Shown: piece after piece, positions 1 to 11,630 of the stretch
Position numbering within the stretch: the stretch's first letter is position 1
How the letters are laid out: each line of letters starts with the position of its first letter
Position numbers and translations under genes: made by a program
The notes under the pieces: generated by a model
What the model was told of the DNA's origin: nothing
Database searches by the model: none
Seen by the model: the letters and a program-made list of their open reading frames with translations, nothing else
NCBI RefSeq assembly: GCF_033958435.1
Contig: NC_134146.1
Coordinates: 27,178,501-27,242,500, forward strand
DNA: 64,000 nucleotides
Source of the DNA: Carettochelys insculpta
Lineage: Eukaryota > Chordata > Testudines > Carettochelyidae
Direction: 5' to 3'

Positions 1-935
1 ACAAGGTTTATACTTTGATTACAGATAGCTAGCGTACACTTTAATTCATAGATCTATACTTGTTAAATGCACGCAAAAGCAAAAGGTAAAATACCTAGCA
101 GGTCTTATTCTCACCCCTGTGTTACCAATGTGGCATGGCCAGTCTTCTCTCAATGCCTTGGGAAGAAGTCTTTTTCCCTTTTTTCGAGGAGGCGGGCGTC
201 CCCTGGGACCTCGGGAGACAATAACCCTCCTGTCTGGGAAGAAAAGATAATTGGAGCTCGAAAAGGGGTCTGCCAGACCCTCCTGTTATACCTCTTGGGT
301 CACGTATGCTTCTTCCTTATCTAAAAGGGTGCCAATTGAGTTAAATCGGCCTGTGATGCTGGTTTTCACAGAGAGTTCATGGGCTTAGTTAGCACCTGTG
401 AGGTAGAGACAATTTAACAATTTAGGGCATTTTTTCTTATGGGCCGGAGATTCCTCTGTCTGGGACCAAGTGGGCATATTAATCACCAGTACCAGTCAAG
501 GGCAGCCCAAGGCCCTGGCGGTTTGTTAGTCCGTTGTTCTTTGTTGTCTGGTTTCGGCCCATTCAGGGTCAATCTGGCTCTTGCTCTGGAGCATCAAAGA
601 CTAGGGATAAGCTAGGAGATAAGCACATCTGCGCTCTTGGGCATTCCAAGACAGGGCTGTTCCTTTTAACCCTTTTGTGCCTGAAGCACCTAAGTGAAGC
701 AAGAGGTGGAGGGAGGGCTCTGTCTGGCTACAGGCCTCAGACAAAAAAGGTGGGGCTGGAGGATAGTCTACCCCAGCCAGTCCTTCAGCGCTACCCAGCG
801 CATACTACCTGAAGCTCAAGTCACTCTCGCTGTAACAGCAGCGGTCAGGAGCCTTGGGCCCTTTAACAACACCAAGCACCAGGGCAGCTGCCCCCTTTGA
901 TTTCTCCAGCCCCCTGGTGGGCCTGCTATGTCATT
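1..935. other. Unclassified moderately GC-rich sequence
   Basis: No gene recognised. The stretch is richer in GC than the AT-rich DNA that follows. Short open frames exist (for example 67-324 and 534-812, + strand), but they match no protein family I know and lack the domain signals of a gene. The part around 690-930, with its CCCTTTAA and CCCCCTGG words, resembles the GC-rich dispersed repeats seen later in the window. A decayed LTR or DNA element is possible but not shown. Confidence 0.3.
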
Positions 936-2802
936 ACTAAATCATAGATACCCCAAATATCTACAATCTTTCTTTCTCTGAAACTGAAAAATAAAATGGT
1001 TCAAGGCCACAGAGGATACCTGTTACCATAATTACATCCTAATTATGAGACTAATTTGTCTCAGTTGTTTCTATTTGTTATTGGCTCCATTTAGTCTTCA
1101 TAGCAGAAAGAGACCATCAGTGGAAGATGCTTTGGACACATTAAATATAAAAGTTTTCAGATATTTCTAGAAGAAAAGTTACATTATCTCAAACTTGTGT
1201 GTTGGAGAGTATTTCACCTACTGCAATCAATGTGTACAGCGTAAGAGATGGTACTTTATTATATCACTTCCTCTGGTCATGAGCCACTATTTTCCTATTC
1301 AAAAGTGTTCTTGATTTTGCTTCTATTGAGCTGACTTGTCTCCCAGCATTGCTGGTCTTACTCTGGCAGACCTCTCGCGTGTGAGTGGGAGTTCTGCCTC
1401 ACTAATAGCTACGTGGAGAGCCCAAAATGTGATCCTTCTGTGGGATTAGCCATAAATATGTTTTAAACAGCTTATTACATTGATCAGAAAGCACCCTCGG
1501 GTAATTTTCTGAGAGGCTCATGACACATCTGAACAAGTCCAATAAAATAATTGAAGCTACGTCAGTGCTCCATGAAGTATAGGATTTTTTTTGAGCTCCC
1601 TCCCTCCTCCATTTCCCCCAGAGATTTTATTTGTCTCAATATCTACTTAACTGCCCCATCATAGCCTGGCTGTAGTGTTCAAAGTAAGACTCCTGAAATA
1701 AGCAATTACAGACCAACATACACCTTTAGTGGTTGCCTCAAACTTTCTTTACTCAAGTCTCTTAATATCAGGTGCAGCCTTAAATGTATCTCTAATGTTA
1801 ATAACACACTACAAAGGTGTGGTATGCGAAACATGTAGAATCACATCCTTCCCTTAATTACCATATATCATTAGTGTTGTGTGTGTATACGTGAAAGAAG
1901 GTTATGGCTGTATGGCATCTGATGATAGGCTTTTCCTGCTTGTGGTTGCCTTCCTGTCCAACAAGTGTACAGTGACATCCTCCTCATTCACTTGAAAAAG
2001 CTCGAATGTGAGAATTATTTATTCACTGCAGGCAAAAAATTAAAACCACAACATGTCTCTAAACTACCCAAAGTCAGCCCCAGTATGCAGGGCTGTCATC
2101 CTAACCAGGGAACATAGACAGTGATAAAGCAGGGGAAAAGACTCGGCACCCTAACTTGTCATCCTTGGCTTTCACTTTGAGTAGACTCCAGGTTTGGGTG
2201 ATGAGATCCTTGCATCAGAAAGCAAATTTTGATACATATTTCTAGTGTCTTATACAAACAGCCAGAATTCTTCCACTGAACTGAAATTGAGTCAGGTTTA
2301 AATTCAGCAAGTGCAAGTTGTTTTGTGGTGATGCAAGTGTCTGGGGTCTTCTGAACACTTGGGCTACGTATACATTACCGCGGAATATACAACCACTCTG
2401 GGGTGCTGTTTTGCACATGCATGAAACAGCACTTTCCAGGGTCAATGTCTACCCTGTAATTCCTTGCAAGCTGTGAGGATTAAAGGTGGTCAATGGGGGG
2501 AGTGCTCCTGTTGACCTTCTTCCATGAAGACAGCCAGGGAAGTTGACGACTGAAAAGTCAATTTTAGCTACACATTTGGCATAGCTAAAATTGTGCATCA
2601 GCCATTGACTGCTATGGCCAATGTAGACACAGACTTTGTGTCCTCTCGGAACTACTCTCGGTGTTAGCATTATTGACCTATGAACACTTTTTCTCAAGGG
2701 CTCATTCTTCAGTTCAGTCTTATCTCCATCATTTATGGTGGGATTTCCAAAGTACTCATTGGTGTAAAGAGTCTCCCAAGGTAGCCTGTTAATCTGTCGC
2801 TT
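936..2802. other. AT-rich intergenic DNA, nothing recognised
   Basis: No gene, RNA or clear mobile element was seen on either strand. The short open frame on the minus strand at 2242-2445 has no recognisable domain. Confidence 0.5.
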
Positions 2803-3045
2803 CACAAATAACAAGCAGTCCTGTAGCACCTTAGAGACTAACAAATTCATTAGGTCATGAGCTTTTGTGGGTAAGAACCACTTCTTCAGATGACTGGCAT
2901 AGAAAATGGAATTCATGGGTTATCTAGTGGGGTGCGAAAAGGGAGTTACAGGCAACCCCCTTTCTTTCTTTTTTCCCCTCTCTCCCCACTTCCTAATACA
3001 TTAGTTGCTAAGGTGCTATAGGACTGCTTGTTGTTTGCTGGTATA
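2803..3045 (-). mobile_element. Old Penelope-like (PLE) 3'-end fragment, possible inverted pair
   Basis: The block at 2803-2893, read on the minus strand, has the PLE 3' module: CTGAAGA, a degenerate stem, then the TTAGTCTCTAAGGTGCTAC word. The GAAA of the hammerhead core has become AAAA, as expected from CpG decay. A second piece at about 3003-3045 carries the same AAGGTGCTATAGGACTGCTTGTTG run on the plus strand, so the two form an inverted pair. Both arms are decayed and no target duplication was found. The minus-strand open frame at 2449-2916 runs through this repeat and is not a gene. Confidence 0.6.
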
Positions 3046-5724
3046 ACTCTTGAAGTAAAACTCCCATTGACAGACTTTACTAGGAGTATAAACTTCTGAA
3101 AAATTTACTCTGGGTTTCTGTTATGGTTTTCTGTCATTGTTAATAATCACAGTAAAATCTACTTCCTCCTTTTCCCAATCTCTAGTGTGGTGTCTTGTTG
3201 AAAAGAGACTAGCACACTGTTTCTCTTCTCATGGATATCTGCTAATTGTGACTGTTATTTTGTTTCATCTTCTCAACTAGTATCATGGCAGCGTCATAAT
3301 TCTTAGCATTGTCACTAAATGCACTGGGAAAATGACTGCACTTCGGTTTTTTTTTCCACTGGCACGAACCACAAGGAATGTTGTACATCATGAAAATGAA
3401 TTCAACATGCTGTTTTCCAGAAGGAAATAAGTGCATGGCATAGAATGGAAATACTACAGCCTCTGGTAGATCTGTCCTTACCACTCTTCTTTTATTAAAT
3501 AGAAACTTCAGTGGTGCTTTTTGTTATCTCTTTTTTTTTTTTTTTTTCCCCTGCTGCTTCTTGCACCTTTTCTGAAATCTGGTTTTTGCTCTTCATAACT
3601 TGAATGTTGAATCATTGCCCATCTATCTGAGCCAGTCTAAAAATAAGTGATAGAATGTCCATTATTATGTTTTAACTTGCTACAATGTCATTTAACTATG
3701 CTGGTTTGCGTGTTTGAGAGGGATGGGAAGATAAATATAAGTCATTTACCATAGTTCATTGTGCTGTGCTTCTCCTCCAGAAGTTGTGATCTTCAGTCAC
3801 TAGCCTGCTAGGTTTTGGGGTAAAGAATTCAGGTTTAAAATACTGTTTGGCTCCTGAAGCCTTTCTCTTTAAGAAATATACAAATCAAAGGAATCCACAA
3901 ATAGTTACGTCAATGATGCAGTCATTGCACATAATGGGAACTCTGGGATGCGATTTGTCTGTATGGTATGGAATACTTGAGTCATTGCAAGCTAAAGAGT
4001 CTAGTTTCATGGCTTGTGCTCTTTCTTGTGCCTGGCTCCAGGAACGGTAAAGATCTAAGACTACCGTCTTACCACTTGTGGTAGGAGCCCTGAGAGTGGA
4101 GGTGGTCTTACCATTGCCATTTCTTCAAAATGTTTTCATAATGTCCCTTTCATTCTTTCCTGGATTTGAGCTTTTTCTTTCCAGTTTTCATCAGCCAGTT
4201 GAGCAGTAGCCTTTTGTTTGTTGGAAGGGAAAGGGATGTAGAGATGGAATCATTGTTGTGATATAGGGCTTCCTCAGTCCTTCCAGCTGAAACTGCTCCA
4301 CTGTGTTTGAAAATGTGTAATTAGAGCAGAGGGTAGAGATGGTGGGTCTCCCATTTCCCAGTTGGGTAACCTAATGGCTGGACAATAGAGTCACTTTCGC
4401 TTTACTTCTGGCCCAGTGATTTTTTTCACTTGGGATAAATATGGGAGACTCCCTAGGCCAGTGGTTAGGGAAACTCAGTGATGTTCCCACTCAGAGTGGA
4501 GTTGAGATTCTGAGAGACACCCATTGCTGAGCTGTAGAGCCTGAGTCAGTTGGTCTGAGACTCATAGCCAGTGGAGCCAACAGACTCTCTGGGCCCCCGG
4601 ACAAGGCAGGAAGGGGACAGTTCTGCCTCCAAGAAGGGTTGGAGCCTCAGGTGGATGGGGCAGAGTTAGGGCTAGCCTCCCTGAGTCGTGCTAGGAGCCG
4701 AGAACACTTCTGAATTGCTGAGCCCCATCGGTGGGCCTGCTCACCGCCACCTGGGTCTCTCCCTTTCTCTTTTGCAGCATGCATGGGGAATCCTGAGTTA
4801 CATTGTGGATCTTGCATGAGGTTACTAATGTTTCCTGGGTTTGGCAGGGCTAGTGATGCCTTTCTTCAGGAATTTTGGTGTCCCCATTGGCCCCCTAAAA
4901 GTGCTTTTATATTTTGAAAAAAATGTGTTAAACCCTTTTTGGCATGTTTGAAAATAGTTTTCTGTTCGTTTTCAGTGACAGTTGATCTTGATCTAACCAA
5001 GTTTGTCTCTTCTTGATTCATGATGCATTACCAAAAGCTTGAGTAGCGCCAATCTGATCTGTAAAATTATTGGTGTACATATTTGCCTTAATTTTTGCAT
5101 CTCTGTTTGAATGTTTTGCACATGCAAAAACATTCAAACTGAGTTTGTATGAAAATTAATGGAATCTAACAATCCAATAGGCATAGGAAAATCAAGCTGG
5201 AAAATTAATTTTTTTACTCCATGATATCTGCACATGCTGGTTTAGTGACTAAATATTTTGCATGAAAAAATGTGTCTGAATATTTTGAAATGAGGGGTAG
5301 ATTAATGACTAGTGTAAATTAGCTCAGGTGCAGGTTCAGTGGAGCGGTGACAGTCTGTGGAAGCAGATTCTATCCTGATTCAGAAACAGTCCGGCAATGC
5401 TGTACCACGCTGGAGTGCAAAACTTAAAAAAAGGTTTGGAAGCATCAAAATGTTTTCTGCTCTTAGTACAAATTGTAATAACTAAGACAAGCACTAAATC
5501 TGGACATGGGTAGGGGAACTAGTTGGTCATTAATGATAGGATTATATTATTCTGTTCATTGTGTGTATGGTATTAACTGTCAACATTCTGAATGGTTTCC
5601 TTTGTCCTGAGAAAACTCAAATACATTGGGTAATTAAACAGACTGATTTAAAATTTCCTTCCATCTGATGACTACAAAACACATTTTGAACACTGAGAAT
5701 TAATTCTCACACCTTCAGAAAGTA
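3046..5724. other. Intergenic DNA with poly-T and a short hairpin
   Basis: No gene recognised. It holds a poly-T run near 3531-3548 and a short inverted repeat at 5105-5139 (listed separately). A stretch near 5310-5350 carries words typical of a common amniote dispersed repeat, too short to classify. Confidence 0.45.
5105..5139. repeat. Short near-perfect inverted repeat (hairpin)
   Basis: The left arm at 5105-5120 (GTTTGAATGTTTTGCA) is the reverse complement of the right arm at 5123-5139 apart from one extra A. The spacer is 2 nt. The arms fall in otherwise unique AT-rich DNA. A precursor-microRNA hairpin is possible in principle, but the loop is very small. Confidence 0.7.
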
Positions 5725-5855
5725 GGGAAGTATTGTTCTGTTTTTTAATGGAGAAACTGAGGCACAGAATCTGTTGGATTTACCCAAGGTCCATGAATGA
5801 ATAGGAAAAAAGACACTTTTATACCCAGGTCTCCTTATTCTTGGGAGTCAGCCAC
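5725..5855 (+). mobile_element. MIR-like ancient SINE fragment
   Basis: The order of words fits a MIR-type SINE in sense direction: a 'TTTTTAATGGAGAAACTGAG' core, 'GCACAGA', 'CCCAAGGTC', then 'CCCAGGTCTCC'. It is strongly diverged and truncated at both ends. Confidence 0.65.
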
Positions 5856-8675
5856 AAGGATGTACCTATCCTCTTGTTATGCATATTTTATTATTAGAAA
5901 ATAATAGATTTAGACATCTCTTTACTGAATATAGGATCTTTTTATAAAGTTCATTTCATCATTCTCTAGCCATTTAAAAGCAAATATGATAAATGACCAC
6001 AACAAATAATTTCTGGATACTTCCTGCAGCTCACGTAGTAAGATTAGAATTGGTTTCTGTTTTAAAAAAAAAAAAAAAGAACAAAACTATTTTTCTAGTT
6101 GACTCAGAATAAACTTTGCAATACTTCCCATTTCAGTGAAACTTGCCACGCATCAAACTCAGATAATTTGCCCTGAACTCTTGAATAATTAACTACCTAT
6201 GCAAAATAAGCTGAGACAATGTGTTCAGTTGCACTATATTAAGCCAGAGGCTTTCACTGGGTTATGGTTACAGGAGTGTCTACTAAGCCAGTACTCATTC
6301 CACAAAATGGTAAGTTACAATCTCTAGTGAGTTAGTATTTCATGTATTATTCAACTGTTTGTGTTGCACTCTTTAAAGCTTATGACAAACTGCTAAAATG
6401 ATTAGCTCTTCCAGAACATTTAAAGATGTGACCAGCCATAAAGAAACAACTAAATGAAGAATGCACCTCATGCTGCCTTAGTTACCTATACCCCGAATAT
6501 TGCTTTGAAAGGGATCAGTAAGTCTGTTTACAAGTGGTACAGGGAACAATGGGCTTTCAATATTTTACCACTATTTTCCATTCAAAGTGTGAAAGCTTAT
6601 GTAGTGTGCTGTGATCCCTTTGCTTCAACTTTTGTTTTTCAACAAAAGGATTGAATTTCTACCCAATTCAAATCAACCCCATATACTGCTTTTAGCTTTG
6701 ACCTTGCAATTCAAACAAAGTCAGTATCTTGTGGAGATTTCTACTAACATTTTTACAAGTACACATGTTGTATATTCCACTTTATTTCATTTAACTATTT
6801 TTTTAACAATTTTCTTGCTATACATAATTCACTGCTGAATTTTGTAAGTTTTAGACAACACAAACAATAAACATACAAAACATTTAAAACAGGAAAATTG
6901 GAACATCTAATTACAGTACTGTTAAAGACATTGCATATAATAGATTTTCAAAAAATGTAATTTTCATTCTTGGGATGTGTTAATTGAGGCTTCATTGAAC
7001 ATGAGCTGTAATCTAATGTAATTTATTTTTCTTACGCTCTTGTTTCCCCACCATATGTTATTGATTGTGCTGCCAATAAGATTCCTCCTACAAAAAATGC
7101 TTCATTAGTTTGTAATAAACCCAACAATCGGGGGGGGGGGGGCGAATGTATTGACATGCAGAGAGGAAAGTGTAAAGAACTAGAGAGTCTACTGAAGTGC
7201 CTCCATATTTAAACAGAGAATTTCTCGTAACTGCAAACTATGAAGAAGGCAAAATTTGGCAAACAAAATTCCACTAAGTATGCTACCCTGTTTATGGTTA
7301 TACTTGTTCCTGAAAAATATACTGAGTATATTGAATATATAGCCCAGCAATCAACTTGGCTCTTTGGGAAAAATAGAAGCATTCTTCCTTTGGATTAATT
7401 TTTGCCTCCCCCTCCCCCAAATTGATGCTGGGTTCAATTCACTGCATTTAAATGTGAAGCAATATTTTTGAGCACAAAGACTAATTTACATAATTTAAGG
7501 GAGGTGTATGTGAATTGCTTCAGAGATGAAGTATTCCAGTCTTCTCTGGAATACTTAACATGGTGCCTCCAAAAGCCCTTGTTAAAACATCATGATATAT
7601 TTTATTCGGGAATCAGAAAGGCTGATAAACAGTTATTTTAAATAATCAAATAGAAAGCATAATAAACTGTGGATCTTATGCATTATCTTAGGTAATTTGT
7701 CTTATTACAGTTTATCAGGGAATTTAGAATTGTAAACATAATTATTTGTAGATAGGTCTACACTAAAAAGGATTCCTAAACAATGTATTCTTATAGCCTT
7801 GTGAATAAGCCAAATTGTGTGCTTATGTCCCCTTGATATAGCATTTCTTATAACTTGCAAAAATCAAGCAATTACGTGTTTTCTGTGTGTTAGCTAACAT
7901 ACTCTCCGTCAACTTCAGAGCACTTGTCAGAATGGGACTCTGGGCATGCTGTTATACAAATTAACTATAATTATAAAAATATATCACATGGAGAGCTGAA
8001 TAGATCTGAGAATTAGATGTAAATGTTCACCATAAAAATTGTGAATTGATGAAAGTTTAAACTTACAACTTCATCACTGAAATGTCCCTGTTCATTTTAT
8101 CCCTAACTTGAATTTAGCTAAGGGATTTGCCTTTGACCCTAATGCTGCTGACAGTTGTGAACTTGGGATTTAATATGTTTATTATTGGCTTGTACTGTGA
8201 AAAATAGACAACTAATATTGTGGTCTATGAAACAGCAAGAACTCTCCATTTCTTGAAAATTTCCTCAGAATTCCTAAGAGACAAATGTAAACTGCAGTGC
8301 ATGCTAAAGGTACATTATCTCTCTTATAAGACTACTCCTGAATAATTCTGTTAAACAAGTTTATTCCTGTAAATCTATAAATAGCAAATATTCCTGTTGG
8401 TTAAAAAAGCGTTTCCTTTTTCAACCATTGTGACTAATAGAAACTTCTTCAGAACACAGTTAGACCAAATGGCTCAATCCTGTACTATTTCATTCCTTAC
8501 ATGGGCAAAGATCCTAGCAGAAATGATGGGATTTCTGCTGCAATAAGCAGTGAGTAAGATGTGGGAGTAAATGTCCACAGTTACAAGAACATGATTTCCA
8601 AAAAACACAGTCATGACAGGTTTTTTTTTCTTCCCTCTGAGATCATGTTTACTCTAACCCAGTGCTGTGTAAGTA
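5856..8675. other. AT-rich intergenic DNA
   Basis: No gene recognised. It includes poly-A near 6061-6079 and a G-homopolymer at about 7130-7142. The open frames at 6454-6654 and 6611-6838 are short, hydrophobic and without family signals. Confidence 0.45.
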
Positions 8676-8994
8676 CAGATTGAACCTTTCTAGTCCAGTA
8701 CTGTCTCATCTGGGCACATCCATAATTCAGCATGATTTTAGTTAGCCAGACAATCACTTATCATGAGTGTGGCCAAGTTTCCTGTGATCCCATATTACAA
8801 CCACCTCTCTTGGCTCTGTGCTGCTGTTGTGCTGTTGTTTGGCTCTAATTTAGCCCTCGCTGCCTTCTAAGTGCCCAGTAAGCACTGAAGTGTTGGTAAG
8901 GCGCTAGACAACATTGATGTCCCATGGTCCAGCAAATTCTCTCATCTGGCACTGGTTAGGTCCTGAGTATGCTGGACTAGAGATGTTCATCCTG
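8676..8994. mobile_element. Tc1/mariner-type non-autonomous element (MITE) flanked by TA
   Basis: The 319-bp element starts CAGATTGAACC and ends GTTCATCCTG. The first about 26 bases (AACCTTTCTAGTCCAGTA) are the reverse complement of the last about 26, with a few mismatches. TA lies directly outside both ends (8674-8675 and 8995-8996), as expected for a Tc1/mariner-superfamily insertion. There is no transposase frame inside. It lies less than 1 kb upstream of the SUCNR1 coding exon. Confidence 0.75.
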
Positions 8995-9038
8995 TATAAC
9001 ATCATTTTCATTTACACATGTAGTATAATGGACACTAA

Positions 9039-9284
9039 GCCTTTGTCTACACTACATAGGTTTTAGCAACATAAACACTGATTGTTAGCAATTTTCCAGA
9101 CAAACTCCCACCTCTCATGTGTGTTTGCTTTGTGGGCAGCAGTGCTCTGCATTGTTTACACTAGCACTTGCACTGGCAAAGCTTTTGTGGTGGGAGGGGA
9201 GGGCGGGGAGAAGTGAGGGAGTGCTGGTGAAGCACCTGTGCAAGATAAAAGCATTATCCCTTAATTGCCAATGTAGACAAAGCC
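9039..9284. mobile_element. Short terminal-inverted-repeat DNA transposon (non-autonomous)
   Basis: The left end GCCTTTGTCTACACT is matched in inverted form by ATGTAGACAAAGCC at the right end. The interior is about 245 bp and carries no transposase. The 'GTCTACAC' ends are typical of hAT-like short elements abundant in turtles. A clean 8-bp target duplication was not seen, so the class is uncertain. Both strands hold fortuitous open frames (9119-9457 + and 9115-9462 -), which are not genes. Confidence 0.6.
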
Positions 9285-9626
9285 CAAGAATCAAAACCCC
9301 CTTTGCATCTGTCTTATGTGAGATTCTCAGGAAAACAACTGCCATACAAAATCCCAGAGTCCTTGCCTGCATCATATCGAGAAAGTATTCTTGTTGGATT
9401 TCATTTGTGTTTATGATCATTGTATTTTTTAAAGTCTCTTTGGTTTCAGCACATTGAAACAAAAAGTTTGAATTTGTGAGACACCATTTTTGGCAGCAGT
9501 GAAATATCTGAATTTTCTCTTCCTCCAGAGTGAAAAGAAAATTTAACTTGTGGGGACCACATTTATCACAGTTGTGATATCAAAAATATAGAATAGCACT
9601 GAAATTTTAACTTTTATTCTTATTGA

Positions 9627-9650
9627 TTTTTACCTTTTTTAACTTCTCAG
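9627..9650 (+). promoter_or_regulatory. Likely 3' splice acceptor upstream of the SUCNR1 coding exon
   Basis: A pyrimidine-rich tract ends in TTCTCAG at 9650. Nine bases, in frame with the receptor, separate it from the first ATG. An in-frame TGA at 9624-9626 lies before the tract, so the frame cannot extend further without splicing. This fits a gene with an upstream 5' exon that is not recognisable by eye. Confidence 0.55.
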
Positions 9651-9659
9651 AGTGGGAAT

Positions 9660-10628
9660 ATGATGAATGACTGCCCAGAGATGGATAACAGCCTGTCAAA
9701 GTATTACCTTTCTACCATGTATGCCATCGAGTTCATTTTTGGCATCATTGGAAATAGCATCGCTGTCTTTGGCTATGTCTTCTGCCTGAAAGTTTGGAGA
9801 AGTGGCAATATTTACTTGTTTAACTTAACACTCTCAGATTTTGCATTTCTATGCACTCTTCCAATGCTGGTGACAAGCTACTCCAAAGGAAAGTGGACGT
9901 ATGGGGACATTTTGTGCCTAAGCAACAGGTTCCTGCTGCATGTAAATCTATACACAAGCATCCTTTTTCTTACCTTTATCAGCATTGATCGTTACATGCT
10001 CATGCGATATCCTTTAAGAGAACATTTTCTACAGAAGAGAAAGATAGCTGTTGTTTTGTCTGTTGCCATATGGATCCTGGTTGTACTTGAACTGGTGCCA
10101 ATAATCACCTTCATAAGATCTACAGATACTGCCAGTTCTTTCCATTGCTTAGATTATGCAAGTTCTGGAGATCCAGAAAAAAACTTGATATACAGCATGT
10201 ATCTGACGCTTCTGGGGTTTGTATTCCCACTTTGTGCTATGTGTTTCTTTTACTTGAAGATGGTTCGCTTTCTTAAGAACCGTCAGGAGCAGCTCACAAC
10301 TGCTCAGCCGCTTGAGAAACCTCTTTCTTTAGTCATCATAGCACTGGTTAGCTTTTTGCTACTCTTTACTCCATACCACATAATGCGCAATGTGAGGATT
10401 GCCTCACAAATGAAATTTTGGAATCTTTCCCAGTGCACAAAGAACATCATCCACACCATTTATATTATCACACGGCCCATTGCATTTTTAAATAGTGTAA
10501 TTAACCCTGTCTTTTATTTCCTCATGGGTGATCACTTCAGGGAGATGCTGATGACTAAAGTAAGACAACTTTTAAAAAGGAATACACCCCCATCCCCTCA
10601 GCAAATAAGTGATGATAAAGCACTCTGA
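9660..10628 (+). CDS. SUCNR1: Succinate receptor 1 (GPR91), class A GPCR
   Basis: This 322-residue protein is a Gi/Gq-coupled plasma-membrane receptor for extracellular succinate, related to the P2Y-like receptors. Seven membrane helices lie at about 19-41, 51-74, 87-109, 129-152, 178-200, 222-245 and 263-287. The DRY motif is at 110-112, NPVFY at 282-286, and the C86-C163 pair fits the conserved disulfide. By alignment to the human receptor (offset 9), succinate-contact residues Y21, R90, H94, R243 and R272 are all kept. Human SUCNR1 is about 330 residues, so this copy is essentially full length and shows no frameshift. Two adjacent ATGs (9660, 9663) could start it, and the first has A at -3. 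An upstream exon may add a few residues, since an acceptor lies 9 bases before. The N-terminus lacks a canonical N-X-S/T sequon (only N-D-C); one sequon, N255-L-S, lies in extracellular loop 3. The first ATG was chosen because it is the first in frame after the acceptor. Confidence 0.97.
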   Translation: MMNDCPEMDNSLSKYYLSTMYAIEFIFGIIGNSIAVFGYVFCLKVWRSGNIYLFNLTLSDFAFLCTLPMLVTSYSKGKWTYGDILCLSNRFLLHVNLYTSILFLTFISIDRYMLMRYPLREHFLQKRKIAVVLSVAIWILVVLELVPIITFIRSTDTASSFHCLDYASSGDPEKNLIYSMYLTLLGFVFPLCAMCFFYLKMVRFLKNRQEQLTTAQPLEKPLSLVIIALVSFLLLFTPYHIMRNVRIASQMKFWNLSQCTKNIIHTIYIITRPIAFLNSVINPVFYFLMGDHFREMLMTKVRQLLKRNTPPSPQQISDDKAL

Positions 10629-10646
10629 CATAAAGACACACTGAAG

Positions 10647-10652
10647 AATAAA
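10647..10652 (+). terminator. Candidate poly(A) signal AATAAA
   Basis: A canonical hexamer lies 18 bases past the SUCNR1 stop codon. It would give a very short 3' UTR. Later AATAAA words exist, so this may not be the main site. Confidence 0.4.
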
Positions 10653-11221
10653 GGAGCCTGGTTTATCTGACAGTTTTTACTGTGGTATATTGAGGCTTTA
10701 TGTAGCTAGCTTCATTTAGGGTTAATTAGTACATGTAAAATGAAGCCATTACTTGGCAACTGCATAATGGACTCAACCTTGCCATCTTTATTCAGGCAAA
10801 ACTCTCACAGGCTTAAATAGCCGGATATATTAATAAGGGCCACAGGACTGGAGTAAGTAATGCTATATGAGAGAATAATATATTTATGTACTCCTCTGTT
10901 TTAACTCAGTGGAAATTGAAAGTCCTTGACAAGTTCTGTCAGAGGGCAGAGAATATTTAAAGTGTTGGTGTAGTTATGATGATCCCAGCACACTAGAGAT
11001 GAGGAGGGCGAGGGCAGAGGCATTCCTGTCAAGTGGTCTGCCTGACCCATCCCACATACTGATGTGGGGAGGGGCTGACATTAGGCCTGCCTGGCAGCAC
11101 TGGACCCCCACACTCAGCATTCACCTTAGGGTCCTCGCTTGTGTTGTTTCACACTGAGGATGGTGACCATTCAGCTTGTATATTAAGTGTCTGAGACATT
11201 TTAAATTCTTGGTTGAACTAT
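10653..11221. other. SUCNR1 downstream DNA
   Basis: Probable 3' UTR or intergenic sequence. No other gene or repeat is recognised. Confidence 0.4.
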
Positions 11222-11325
11222 CAAAACAAAAAGCAGTTAAGTAGCACTTTAAAGACTAGCAAAATAATTTATTAGGTGAGCTTTTGTGGGACAGACCCAC
11301 TTCTTCAGACCATAGCCAGACCAGA
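11222..11325 (-). mobile_element. Penelope-like 3'-end fragment
   Basis: Read on the minus strand it gives CTGAAGA, a GTGGG/CCCAC stem with a UCUGU loop, then AAAA in place of GAAA, then the TTTGCTAGTCTTTAAAGTGC module and a poly-T-rich tail. This is the hammerhead-bearing 3' module of turtle PLEs, inactivated at the GAAA. Confidence 0.7.
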
Positions 11326-11408
11326 ACCTGTACGGGGGGAAGGAGATGTTGGTGCATGCTAATATGCGCTCAGTAGTTTTATAATTTTGTTTATATATAT
11401 AAATAAAT

Positions 11409-11433
11409 TGTGTGTGTGTGTGTGTGTGTGTGT
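11409..11433. repeat. (TG)n microsatellite
   Basis: About 12 TG dinucleotides, interrupted only at the ends. Confidence 0.9.
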
Positions 11434-11559
11434 CTATTATTTGTTGAATAGATGAAAAATGGTAAACCTTGCTTTGGTGCTCAGGCATCATATGATACCT
11501 GCCTCAGGCTAGAGGACTCAAACTCAAGCCAGACTTCACTTTAATGTACTCCACAGATG

Positions 11560-11565
<6 letters not shown>

Positions 11566-11627
<62 letters not shown>
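11566..11627. repeat. (TA)n microsatellite, about 31 units
   Basis: Pure TA dinucleotides over 62 bases. It is self-complementary and likely length-polymorphic. Confidence 0.95.

Positions 11628-11630
<3 letters not shown>

Noticed and set aside
2449..2916. 155-codon minus-strand frame
   Set aside because: It overlaps a Penelope-like fragment and has no domain. The openness is chance.
9115..9462. Overlapping frames on both strands just upstream of SUCNR1
   Set aside because: Most of the region is a short TIR transposon, and the peptides lack any domain.
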